From: Cladosporium sp. IMV 00045
Lineage: Eukaryota > Ascomycota > Dothideomycetes > Cladosporiales > Cladosporiaceae
Assembly (NCBI GenBank): GCA_001931905.2
Contig: MSJI02000044.1
Span: forward strand, 1 to 31,948
Direction of reading: 5' to 3'
Length of the DNA stretch: 31,948 nt
Shown: positions 22,857 through 31,948 of the stretch, one piece after another
Layout: each line of letters opens with the position of its first letter
How positions within the stretch are numbered: the first letter of the stretch is position 1
The notes under the pieces: generated by a model
What the model saw: the letters and a program-made list of their open reading frames with translations, nothing else
The model's database searches: none
Told to the model about the DNA's origin: nothing
Translations under genes and position numbers: made by a program

Positions 22857-23296
22857 GAGTTGGTTTTCTCTAGGCATCGACGAGAGCAACTAGACCTCAT
22901 TTATGCTTTCTTCCGTACTCGAATCAATGTCTTTGCCGCGCGGCAAATGCGGAGCGTAGATTCCGCGGTTTGCCTTCCCGTTCTCCGCTTTCCGCCTGTC
23001 CACGTCACTCCGGCAGACATAAAAGATAAAGTCACTACCACTTCCAATGTTATCTCCAAATATTCGAATAGGAATTAGCGCTCTGTCCGTGTGAGATGTC
23101 GGGGCCGAGATAACAATCGGTCCACGTAGTTCAGTAGATGCCCAGACAATACTCGTCACTCCTCTAAGTTATCGGCGTTTACTGACTATCTCCGGGTTCT
23201 CCAAACCGCACTGCTTTCATACGAGACATGAGTATGCCAGCCTCAGAGGTAGTGGTTGTGTAGAGCCTCCTAATCGTGCTCTCTTATCTTCCCAAC
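22857..23296. other. Intergenic region containing repeat copy B
   Basis: About 440 bp between the FAD oxidoreductase and the alcohol dehydrogenase relic. Apart from repeat copy B and presumed promoter sequence nothing is recognised. Confidence 0.5.
22938..23080 (+). repeat. Dispersed repeat, copy B
   Basis: Direct copy of the repeat at 19889-20024, about 3.05 kb away, so the pair brackets the AT-rich tract and the FAD oxidoreductase gene. It keeps C/G at several positions where copy A has T/A (GTCACT against GTTACT, TATTCGAA against TATTTAAA). It also keeps the internal imperfect inverted repeat (GCGGCAAATGCGGAG against CTCCGCTTTCCGCC). Confidence 0.75.
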
Positions 23297-24529
23297 ATGA
23301 CTCTGTCACAAGTTGCTTATGTTGTCAATGCCACCATGCGAGCAGTCGTCTGGCAGGGTGTTCCGTACAACATTAGCGTTCTGGACGTCTCCCGACCATC
23401 GAATATCAACAACACAGACGCCATCGTACGAATTAGCAAAGCTGCAATCTGGGGTTCCGATCTTCATGTCTACCGCGGCGCCTCTCCTGGGACGGTAGTG
23501 CCTCACAGCATAGGTCACGAATCTATGGGATACATCAGCCAAGCTGGAGACGGCGTCCACTCCCTTGTAGTTGGTGATTCGGTCGTGACACCTTTCAACG
23601 TCGCCGAGGGACACCTTCATATTGGCTTGACAGAGAGCATCTATGGTGGCTATGGCCACGGCGGTAATGATGGCATGCAAGGTACGTCAATAATTGATTC
23701 AATCTAGTCGCTTAATCGTTAGCGGACCTAACTTTGAATTAGCTGAGTATGTACGAGTAACGTTAACCCATGCCGACGAGTCTCTCATCCCGGTACCGGC
23801 TGTGAATCATTTAGATCCCTCCACCAATTCGACCGAGTCATTGGAGCTCGACTTTCTACTTGTCTCGGATATCTTCGCAACAGGCTGGACAGCAAAGACT
23901 TCTCTGGATTCCAACCGGGCGATACTGTCGCTATCTTTGGTGCTGGGCCCGTTGGACTGCTGGCTGCATACTCTGCGATTCTCAGGGGTGCCTCCAAGGC
24001 TTATAGCGTCGACTACGTTCCATCACGCTTGAGCCTCGCGAGCTCCATTGGGGCGATTCCGATTAACTTCGAAGACTCCGACCCGGTAGATCAAATCCTT
24101 GCCTTGGAGCCTAATGGAGTCGTCAGAAGCGTGGATTGTGTCGGCCACGAAGCTGTGGATCGCAACATGACCCGGTCATCGAACATTGTCACTAGCAACA
24201 TGTTGGTAGTGACGGCCAACCGCGGCAGCATTGGCACCATTGGGGTTTACAACACGGCCGTAGCCAATTCGTCAACATCGCCGCTCGGAGGCACTAACCC
24301 AGAGAACATCGACTCCCCCATCGGTGCTCTCTTCAGCAACGAGCTGAGTTGGCGAGGGGGTATCTCAAGGCCAATTGACCTTGCGCCGGAGCTATTGTAA
24401 TTGATTCTGTTAGGAAGCGCTCGTCCGAGCTTTGTCGTGAGTCGTGAGGTCAGCATTGGGGATGCACCCGAAGCTTATGCCCAATTTGAGAGACATGAAG
24501 AGGTGAGGATTGTCATCAGTTTTGACTAA
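23297..24529 (+). pseudogene. Zinc-type alcohol dehydrogenase (MDR family), disrupted
   Basis: A medium-chain dehydrogenase with GroES-like domain (SDLHVYRG, GHESMG, GDSVVTPF, GYGHGGNDGMQ) and Rossmann domain (FGAGPVGLLAAYSA, SVDCVGHEA). A 61-nt intron at 23682-23742 has a good branch site. Three defects: the catalytic-zinc cysteine expected before GSDLH is Trp (TGG, 23450-23452); one base is missing near 23891-23897, between IFATGWTA and DFSGFQPGDTV; and TAA at 24398-24400 interrupts LAPELL, with homologous-looking sequence continuing to TAA at 24527. Start may be 23297 or 23336 (MRAVVW, better context). As assembled it cannot make a normal enzyme. Confidence 0.82.
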
Positions 24530-24914
24530 AGAGGAGTGGCACAACCTGCTTTCGACAGATTTCTGCCGAGCGACCGCCCACCGTTATGGTGAGCCTCGAT
24601 TGAGATAACTTTAACCGATCATTTTTGAAAGCTGCTAGGACGGTTGGCGCTAGCATGCGCCTCTTGCACTGGCCTGAGGACAGTTGACATACTCTGCTCG
24701 ATCAGTTCATGGGGCCCTGCAGATCTCAAGAATCTGCGGAAACGACAATGCAACATTATAGTGCACACGAGTCTGATGCTTGGATCCTTTTGGAACAACG
24801 TTACTATAATTGATGTCAATCTTGACAAAGCTTACAGAGAACCTATATGATGAAGACGACTTTCAAATAACTCAGTACAAAAAAAACACCTCCGGCCCAT
24901 CGACTTGAATCATC
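24530..24914. other. Convergent intergenic region
   Basis: Between the alcohol dehydrogenase relic and the NmrA-like fragment. Nothing recognisable. Confidence 0.5.
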
Positions 24915-25734
24915 TTAAGCAAAATACCCGTCTAGAAAATGACGAGTTTTCTCGTCTGCCTGGATGTATTTGGGGACTTCTAAACCATCACGCAAGAGAA
25001 GATCATCGAGTGTCTTCTTCTGATGTCCTTTCACTTCCCAAATGTCTTTTCCCACGTTTTGAGATCCGTCGCCCATCTTCTTCCGGACCAGAGCATCGAG
25101 CCTATCGCTTTGAGCCAGTCTGGCGGCATTTTGCACGCTGTCAAATGCGACCTGCGGTGGCGCACGAACCTTTTTCTGCATTGTCTTCTCGATTTCTCCA
25201 GTCGTCGGATGCAACTCGTTCATACCGATTACGCGCCCAGCTAAGCTGGACGGGTCGGCTTCGACGAAATTGGAAGCATATCCAGCCGCAACGTGATCAC
25301 GGGTGCTGCGTATAATAAGTCAGCTTTGAAATCGGCAAAACCATACTTGAAGAGCTTAATGTAACGTACCAGAGCCAGATCTTGTTGCTCCTGCTGTCAC
25401 CAGTATGCAAAACCCGATTGTTTGCAAGATCTATCCCCATGTAACTAGTGATCTTAGTCTATGACAGAAACGACCCGAGTGATTCTGCCATACTTACGGT
25501 GAGTCCAAAGCGAATGAGGTGAAGTTTCCAATCACGATGGTGACAAACGGCACACCAGCCTTTTTCAGTCCCATCTGAAGCTTCTCTGTCTCTCGAGGCA
25601 CGGTGATGAATTTCCTTTCTTCGGGTGTACATGGTAGTGCAAGATCTGACGGGACGAAGAGTTTGGTTTTCTCCTCGCGCATGAATGACACAAGCTTTGC
25701 CTGGTCTGCCAGACCTTCGTGGCCAATGAAAGAA
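24915..25734 (-). pseudogene. NmrA-like / isoflavone-reductase-like protein, 5'-truncated
   Basis: C-terminal two thirds of an atypical SDR of the NmrA/PCBER type. Exons 25734-25498, 25444-25370 and 25305-24915 join in frame (introns 53 and 64 nt). Typical segments are SFIGHEGLADQAKLV, TKLFVPSDLALP, GVPFVTIVIGNFTSFALDSP, LHTGDS and LCTRDHVAAGYA; the chain ends at a natural stop. The first exon seems to begin at a splice acceptor (CTCTAG) but no upstream exon with the N-terminal GATGxxG nucleotide loop is found in the next ~300 bp. Two 11-bp direct repeats lie there instead. I call it truncated; an unrecognised distant first exon is the alternative. Confidence 0.72.
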
Positions 25735-25775
25735 CTAGAGGGGAAAGTCAAAGTTGTATCGCATGGAGAGCTTAC

Positions 25776-25809
25776 ATAGGTCTTGTATACATGTACATAT
25801 AGGTCTTGT
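25776..25809. repeat. 11-bp direct repeat at the truncated NmrA end
   Basis: ATAGGTCTTGT occurs at 25776-25786 and 25799-25809, separated by a 12-bp spacer containing the palindrome TACATGTA. It lies just where the 5' part of the NmrA-like gene is missing. It could be an excision footprint; chance is not excluded. Confidence 0.4.
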
Positions 25810-27142
25810 GAATTGACGTAAGCAAGGCGGGATTATACCGTGTTGATCTGTAATACCTTGATAATAAGCCCACATACCCATCTTATGTTTAGCCCTAACG
25901 CGGGTTGAAGCGAAAATCAGCGCGGCAATTCTTTCGTCCGTCGGTCTATATGAAATCTACCTAAGCGTCAGTCGGTCACATTATGCTGGACTTTTTCCCA
26001 AGCTCTCAATGCCTGCGACAATATCATGCCCCCTCCTCAGCTCTTTGGCATTATTAAGCTCATACTGGAAGTTCCACAGCTTCGCAGCAACAGGCATGTC
26101 ATTCTCCTAGGCAACAAAATGGGGAGCAGAAGGACTAGACCTTTCCCCATCGACCTCCTACACTTCGTGCGCAAAGAGGTAAAAGCTCTCTTATCCTTGC
26201 GCGGACTGCTAGGGCTAGAGCGTTTGAACTCCCGTCCGCATTCGGTAGTATTAAAGGTCACGCAATCCGCGGTGCCCTCGAAACCATCCCTTATGCAATT
26301 GTTGCCGACTAGGCTGAGCAGATACTCAACCGCCGTACGACTGACACTTATTTTGGAGGAAAGATCTTAACAGGCGAGGATCACAGTCATTTACTCTATT
26401 CTAACCAGTCCAAACTTCATTCGATTCACTTGAAGCTCTCTGTGCCCTAGCACACATAAGTCTTGAAAACTCCGATTCAAGCATCGATATAAAGAGGTAC
26501 TATACTAAAGAGCAGATTCACAACTGAGGCAATGCTTATCTGTTCTATACAATACTTGACCTACTATGTTTCAACAGAAGCATTGAAGGTAAATGGCTAT
26601 AGACTTTCTGCAGAGTGAACCCAGAAGTACACAGTCTAAAAAACGACAATGGAGAGTGAGTAAGATATGTTTACTTGGAAAATAGGCTCTAACTCTGAGC
26701 AACATCACCCAGATAAAGCAGGTCATTTAGACGACTTTGCTCAGGCTAGGGAGAAGAATAATATCACGTCCAACCTCACCCTCCGATAGTAGTGTAAACA
26801 AGAGACAGCATCTTTCAGCCAACATAGAGCAGAAAAGCGTCGGAATATCAAGTAATGCTCGCCATCTTGGGCTGACCTTGTTCGCTGTGATATCGATAGC
26901 TCTTCCGGCGAGGCGAAGCTGCCTTATGCGGTCAGAGCTGGAGCTTGAAAAAAAGCCCTAGCCTCCGCGCGTTCCTGAGCATGATGATGGAGCATTGAGC
27001 CAAGTTTCGGTTGGCACCAAATACTGGTGGAGGTCACCAGATGGAATATAGGTGTCTTCTAAGATAAGCTATCAAGGGATCTTCCGAATACCGTGCTGCA
27101 GTAAGCGATCAGGTGAATATCAAGGATGTAACGAAAGAGAAC
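25810..27142. other. Gene-poor region
   Basis: About 1.3 kb. The longest open frame (about 26026-26370, plus strand) has no recognised domain, no clear codon pattern and no supporting splice sites, so I do not annotate it. No RNA gene is recognised. Confidence 0.45.
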
Positions 27143-29035
27143 TCATGTGAAATCTTTCGTTGCGTTCGGGCTCTTCTTTCTCAGACGCGGTCCGTAGATG
27201 TAAATCATGAAAGGAGCGGGAATGAATATGCATCCAATAAGTGCCCAGATCGACGAAGCCCATCCAGGACCGATGGCCTCGTATAATTGCGTAATGAAGA
27301 GCGGGAAGATCCCAGCCAATACAGATCGAGTGAAATTGTTTCCTAAATAGTGACGTGGTTAGCATGAGCCAAGATGAAAAGACACTTAGGCGGGCATGGC
27401 ACATACCTGCAAGTACGGTTGATGCAACGTCCGGGTAGGCATCCGGGAGGTAGTTGAGCGTCGCAGCAAAGAGGCAAAAAGTGCTCGGTCCAAGGAAACT
27501 GCCTACAAATGAAATTACATTAGCCTGAGAATATGCTCCGCCGCAAATGAAGGGTCGTACCGCCAATTATGGCCATAGCAGGATGAAGCCTGGCTTCAGC
27601 GCTCCAGCCATACCAAAACAACCCAACTGGTATCGTAAATGCAGCGAAGAAGGCCGGAATGATTCGGCGCTCTGGCTTCATCTTCCCTTCCTCGTTGAAT
27701 TCGGGTGCTTGATATTTCCAGTACCATATGGAATAGATAAGTTGTGATATCGCAAAGCCGATGTATCCGGCGATAAAGGTCAAGCCTTCTTGACCGGATG
27801 AAAACCCATAGATGTCGACAAAAACAACGCGATAAGACTCCAGTGCTGCAAATAATAAGGCGTAGACCAGCGCAAGGTATGTGTTCAAGACCAGGACGAT
27901 AGGTTCGCGGAAGTTCAAGATGAGAGGCTTCACGAATATGCGCGACAACCAGGCCCTAACCTCCGGGTTTGATACATCCCTTTCCGCTTTCGTGTAGAAT
28001 CTCGAGTCCCGGGTTCTGGCTCTGGTCTTCAAAGCACGCCAATGTAGTATTGTGCTGGGCGATGTTTCTGGCAATGCGAAAAAGATGACAATCAGAGTCA
28101 TTGACGAGAACCAGAGATTGATCCATATTGGCCAACGAAAGCTTTGTCCAGGCGCAAGCTGTGCTGCCCAGTTCCCTACGACAGGTCCTTCAGAAAGGTT
28201 AGGCGGAGCTCTTTTGAAGGGACATTATCGACTATACCAAAGAACGTAGCAAGAGCCGTTGCTCCATCATAAGTGACCATTGGATAGCCAAGTTGTTTTG
28301 GTTCCCAGAGATCAGCAATGGAGCCGCCGCCCAAGGAAACTGTTGGACTCGCTAGCATACCAGTAATGAAGCGAAAGACCATTATAACAGCAAAACTGTT
28401 GCTCAGTATGATAGGAAGCTGAAAAAGGATGTACACAACCAGGGTAGGAACGTAAATATGGTTTTTCCCAACCTGAGGTAGCTCACTTATTGGACAAAAG
28501 ATCATGCCGCCGATGCCAAGACCAAAAAGGTAAAGAGAGGTACCTAATTAGCGCGGTCAGTCACAATCAACCCGGATCAAAAGCAGCATTGCCATACCTA
28601 GCGCTGCCACTGGCTGGCTGACGCTGAATACTTCCATGGCGCCTTCTGCGCTTGACGACCAAAGGGAAGCACCGATGTAGACTGAAGTAGTAAGCATGCA
28701 TATCTCTACAGAGACAAACACTCTCCACCACATCGGCCAGCTGCGCGGATTCTTGCGAAATACGTTAGTCGCTTGAAGGTTTTGGAAAGGCGCATTATGC
28801 TCACTTCATCGTCGTGAACTGGGTCAAACGCTACAAAGAATGGGTCTCCTTGGTCCTGGTGGGTGGCGTTTGTCGTTTGTTTGCACTCATTGTTGCATTG
28901 TGGCCAGCTTTGGTTGCCATCGCCTTTGCAGGAGAGATGCTGCGTGGAACCCAAGAACTCCAAGGTCCAGCTAAGGTAAGACCCCTGTAAAAGGTTCTTT
29001 GAATGCCTGTCATACCATGTCTGGCGTGCATGCAT
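27143..29035 (-). CDS. MFS transporter, DHA1-type, six exons
   Basis: Predicted 12-helix exporter of about 537 residues. Exons are 29035-28805, 28751-28598, 28543-28238, 28187-27561, 27502-27407 and 27342-27143; the five introns are 50-64 nt, all GT-AG and phase-consistent. Family marks are NPRSWPMWWRVFVS at helix 1, LYLFGLGIGGMIFCPISELPQVGKN (motif A region), FRFITGMLASPTVSLGGGSIAD, the LPETSPSTIL linker and a conserved C-terminal half. No lesion is seen. The N-terminal 60 residues are atypical (several Cys) and rest on the only in-frame ATG, so the start is less certain. It is a different subgroup from the transporter at 1019, with many more introns. Role unknown, probably export. Confidence 0.9.
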
Positions 29036-29737
29036 GATTCAGCAATGGGATCCCTGCAGCGGTCATCTGCAACTAGGATCGCAATCCTGTCAGGTACAGA
29101 GTTTAATAAGGGATTTAAAGAAACCCAGCTGTTGAGTGGATCGTCACGCCATCGTCATATTGGCGTCAAATTGATCGTTCGGAGTTGACACCCGTTAGGG
29201 GGCACTCCGCGGCAGTTGCTTGGCTACATCCATCACGTTTATTTTCGATCGAAATCACGCTGAATCTGGAGAGTAGAGTAGTTCATCTCATACTGGGCAA
29301 ATTTCGGACGACCGGGCATAATGTAACATTGACTTACAACCTCGGCACGCCGAGATCAAAATGATTGGAAAGCATTGTTTGAAGCACTGAGACAATCGCT
29401 ATCGCTGGCTTATCTTATCTCACATTACAGTCTAGCGATTTAGTACCATCACTGAACGTTTACGACCCAGCTTCTTCGCGATGAAGTTTCCCATTATGCA
29501 GCACTGCTCGATAGCCGTTACCGTCTGAATGATAATCGTTTGGCCTCTCAGTCCATATGGCTATAGTGGTACTGGGGTTCACGTCCGCGTTGGCATTCAT
29601 CCCTGATGCAAGATCGCTTATGCAGTTCCTCGGACAGGCTTTGGGCATTCAAAATACCATCCTCGCAAATTGTCGACGGAGCGAACTTAGGGGCTTTGGA
29701 ACAGCCACAAAAAGTCGTGGCTCATTGTGTTCGCGGA
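29036..29737. other. Intergenic region upstream of the second MFS gene
   Basis: About 700 bp. It should hold the MFS promoter. The right part (29460-29737) contains minus-strand coding-like sequence that may be a frame-shifted continuation of the membrane protein gene at 29738; see that entry. Confidence 0.4.
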
Positions 29738-30205
29738 TCAGAACCTCAGCACCAGCTGCGCCGGTTCGTATCTTTGCTTCCATGTTTTGTTTTTGATGGT
29801 GCAGGTCCCATACGGTGCGTCTAGATCGAACACTTCTCCGGTGCGCTCCAGCTCGACCGTGCCACCTGAGAGCTCTTTGCACTTGCGGCCAAAGTAAGGC
29901 TGGAAGACGCAGATCCGCTCGGATCTTCCGGGCAACTCCAAAACGCGAGTAGAGCGAGACCCAACCCAAGGTTCGATCACTTGAGCTGCGACGAGGCCTG
30001 TCATGCCCACAAGCCATGCTAGGCAGAAGAGCGGAATAGCAACAGGCCCGTTGATGATTTTGACGCGTATGCCGTACAAGTAACATACCATGGGTAGCCA
30101 AAAGACCGCCTGCAAGAGGTAGCTTTGCAACTTATTGATTGGATAGTCGTAGCGTGTCTGTGGCGGTAGCGGCGCACGCATAGGCTCAGAGGTGTGTGGA
30201 AACAT
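29738..30205 (-). CDS. Small two-helix membrane protein, hypothetical
   Basis: About 155 residues, not assigned to a family. Two hydrophobic segments at about 29-46 (YLLQAVFWLPMVCYLYGI) and 53-74 (GPVAIPLFCLAWLVGMTGLVAA) are followed by a hydrophilic tail with GRSERICVFQPYFGRKCKEL. The start is the ATG at 30205; upstream codons in frame have no ATG. The last residues (PAQLVLRF) look arbitrary, while another minus-strand frame from about 29745 to 29650 reads GAEVLIREHNEPRLFVAVP, which is more protein-like. A one-base frameshift near 29755 or an unseen intron could therefore extend the real protein. Function unknown. Confidence 0.5.
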   Translation of the reverse strand: MFPHTSEPMRAPLPPQTRYDYPINKLQSYLLQAVFWLPMVCYLYGIRVKIINGPVAIPLFCLAWLVGMTGLVAAQVIEPWVGSRSTRVLELPGRSERICVFQPYFGRKCKELSGGTVELERTGEVFDLDAPYGTCTIKNKTWKQRYEPAQLVLRF

Positions 30206-31133
30206 TGTACATCCGTAGGTCACTTTGGCTTGGATGCGAATAGGACAACTGAGGGTAGATGTCGCTATGGGCGACTTCAAACGCAAACCGGTTGAACGAA
30301 GTTTGCACTGTTACAGCTCACATGAGCCTAGAAAACGAAGTCAACGCAAGTGCCAAATAGCGGAGGTTGTGGGTCCTGCTGGAACTTCAAAGCATCTTGT
30401 AGTGGCTTATCGCACACTTGGCGAACTTGGCCTTAGGCTCAAGCAACGCGAAACTGATGTTCTTTGGCAGAGAAGAGAGCCAAGTATACCCACTGTAGTC
30501 TTGGCTCCCTAAATCCTCTTCACGTACGCTCCACCTACACGCATCCCGGGATCTCCTAGGCCGATATCATTCACTCGATCAACCTGATACGTGGTGCGGG
30601 CTCGTGGGCGCCCACTGTACTTGGAGAATTGCGAACCGATTGTCAGGAATTGGATTGATGGGAATTGCGTCGGTCGTGAGCCAAATTCTCTTCAAGAAGA
30701 AAAAAGAACCACAAGGAAGAACCAATCGTCTGAGATCAGGGGGCAACCATATCCTCTTCGATATCTTGATCAAAGTCGGTTGTTACTTCACTGTGAGGAA
30801 AAGACTGTTCACCTCAAATAGGCGGCAAGCGCGATGAGTTAACGGCTGACTTGGATCAGTCCGTTCGACTTCGTGCATGCCCTCCTGGAACGCACCAAAC
30901 ATGAGCTAATGAGCAAATGCCTCATTCAAGAAAACATGCCGGAACTCTCACATGCTCGGAAACTTCTAAATCGATTCAGGTGTCGTGTGGTCACACGAAG
31001 CGTTCTAAGGCAAAGGTATAAAGCAGGTGATAGCCTTGGTCGCTCTGATCCATTCGTCTTTACTATTCACCATCATTTTACCGTCATTTCATTTCCAACA
31101 CCAAGACCGTCGTAAGCACTCTTACCCAGCCAA
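30206..31133. promoter_or_regulatory. Intergenic region between the membrane protein and secreted protein genes
   Basis: About 930 bp between divergent genes; no domain-bearing open frame. The right end is a clear promoter with TATA box and pyrimidine-rich leader. Confidence 0.5.
31017..31022 (+). promoter_or_regulatory. TATA box of the small secreted protein gene
   Basis: TATAAA lies 112 bp before the start codon and is followed by a CT-rich leader (about 31045-31130), a good fungal core promoter. Confidence 0.5.
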
Positions 31134-31663
31134 ATGAAAGCTTGCAACGTTCTTCTAGGAGCCTTGATTGGTGAGGCAATTGCCGTCGTCAATAAGTGGA
31201 ATCCTGAAGGCTTCGACTGGGCCTCCCAGAAGACTCGCAACAATGTGGCGTGGCAGAATATCGAGTCTCCGCCACGTATGAAGCAGCTATCGATCCAGAA
31301 TGGGAATCAGACTGATGCCGAAAATGCTACTGCAGAGACTGACGTCGTTGTACATTCGAGGGTCGCTATGAACACTGCCTTAGGCGTCGCACTGCGAGAC
31401 ATCAATTGGAGCGGCGCAGCTCGCTCAGCGACAGGCACTGCAGGTACCGCCGTCGGGTGCGGCTTTGCGATTAGAGACAAAGTGCAGGATTCCTCGGAAG
31501 TCGCGGACTCTGATGTTGCCTCTTGTGTGCTAAGCGTCGCAGCTGGCATTTGGGGTTGGCAACGTGAGTTAATATCTCTTCAATTTTCCGGCTAAGTTAA
31601 TAAGTTAATACTGACCTTCTCTAAGCCACTATTAAGACATATCTAGCTAGTAGGGCTATTTAA
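31134..31663 (+). CDS. Small secreted protein, hypothetical
   Basis: Exon 1 is 31134-31563 and a possible exon 2 is 31626-31663 after a 62-nt GT-AG intron with an ACTGACC branch site; this gives about 155 residues. Without splicing the frame stops at 31595. The N-terminus KACNVLLGALIGEAIAVV looks like a signal peptide. A Thr/Glu/Asn-rich middle (GNQTDAENATAETD) has potential N-glycosylation sites, and a small-residue-rich part (SATGTAGTAVGCGFAI) follows. Only four cysteines are present, one inside the signal. No family is recognised. The 3' end lies in AT-rich RIP-like DNA, so the true C-terminus may be lost. A secreted or effector-like role is possible but unsupported. Confidence 0.6.
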
Positions 31664-31948
31664 TCAGTCGTAGATACTAAAGGCCCTATTAAAGCTATCG
31701 AGTTACCCTAGCTAGAGCTAGGTAATATTAGTAATAACTTCTTAGAGAATATTAATCGTAACTTTTTTAGCTATAAGAAAAAAAGCTTTATAAAAATAGA
31801 GTTATATAAGTAAGAGTTTCTTAATAATATAGACTATAAACTAAAGAGACTTATATATTTAACTTAGTATAACTAGAGCGACGTAGTCGCTCTATATTAG
31901 TTATATCGCTCTCTATATGTAATACTCGTTACGTAATCCCTTGCGTAG
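31572..31948. repeat. AT-rich, RIP-like repeat DNA at right edge
   Basis: The composition changes abruptly to TA/TTA-rich sequence with runs such as CTAGCTAG and TATATA, continuing to the window end. It looks like a RIP-degenerated transposable element or the start of an AT-rich block. A hairpin with 9-bp arms (31874-31894) lies within it. No open frame of useful length. Confidence 0.7.
31874..31894. repeat. Perfect short inverted repeat in AT-rich DNA
   Basis: TAGAGCGAC-GTA-GTCGCTCTA: 9-bp arms with a 3-nt loop, and a partial repeat (ATCGCTCTCTATA) shortly after. It keeps CG pairs inside otherwise AT-rich DNA. Confidence 0.6.

Noticed and set aside
26026..26370. Plus-strand open frame of about 114 codons
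   Set aside because: No recognisable motif, no family resemblance and no supporting promoter or splice structure.

Overview
The window is genomic DNA of a filamentous ascomycete (Pezizomycotina). Most genes carry 48-76 nt GT-AG introns with fungal CTRAY-type branch sites, the protein families are fungal (Zn2Cys6 and basic-region regulators, DHA1-type MFS pumps, CYP monooxygenases), and AT-rich tracts resembling RIP-mutated repeats lie at 19990-20330 and from about 31572 to the right edge. A Dothideomycete or related plant-associated fungus is plausible, but the sequence does not settle the class. Coordinates come from hand-assembled exon models.

Left part, 1-12160: an intact-looking secondary-metabolite-type neighbourhood. 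It holds the 3' end of a P450 (+), an MFS exporter (-), a LaeA-like SAM methyltransferase (+), a regulator with a bZIP-type basic region but no visible zipper (-), a class I DAHP synthase (-), a DcsG-like ATP-grasp ligase (-) and a second, complete P450 (+). DAHP synthase is the entry enzyme of the shikimate pathway; ATP-grasp enzymes couple ATP to acylation or ring closure. My inference is that these genes make and export an aromatic or amino-acid-derived metabolite. No PKS, NRPS or terpene synthase is in the window; a backbone gene could lie to the left.

Middle and right part, 12654-25734: mixed intact and decayed genes. A secreted type-B carboxylesterase has a frameshift and an in-frame stop. 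Only the C-terminal half of a UbiX/PAD1-type flavin prenyltransferase remains. An SDR is intact. A Zn2Cys6 regulator has an in-frame TGA at codon 5. An intronless FAD oxidoreductase lies between two diverged direct copies of a ~135-bp repeat. A Zn-type alcohol dehydrogenase has lost its zinc cysteine and carries a frameshift and a stop. An NmrA-like gene lacks its Rossmann N-terminus.

Right end, 27143-31948: a second, six-exon MFS transporter, a small two-helix membrane protein with a possibly shifted C-terminus, and a small secreted protein whose 3' end runs into AT-rich, RIP-like DNA. Overall the window looks like a working biosynthetic core next to a repeat-eroded flank.
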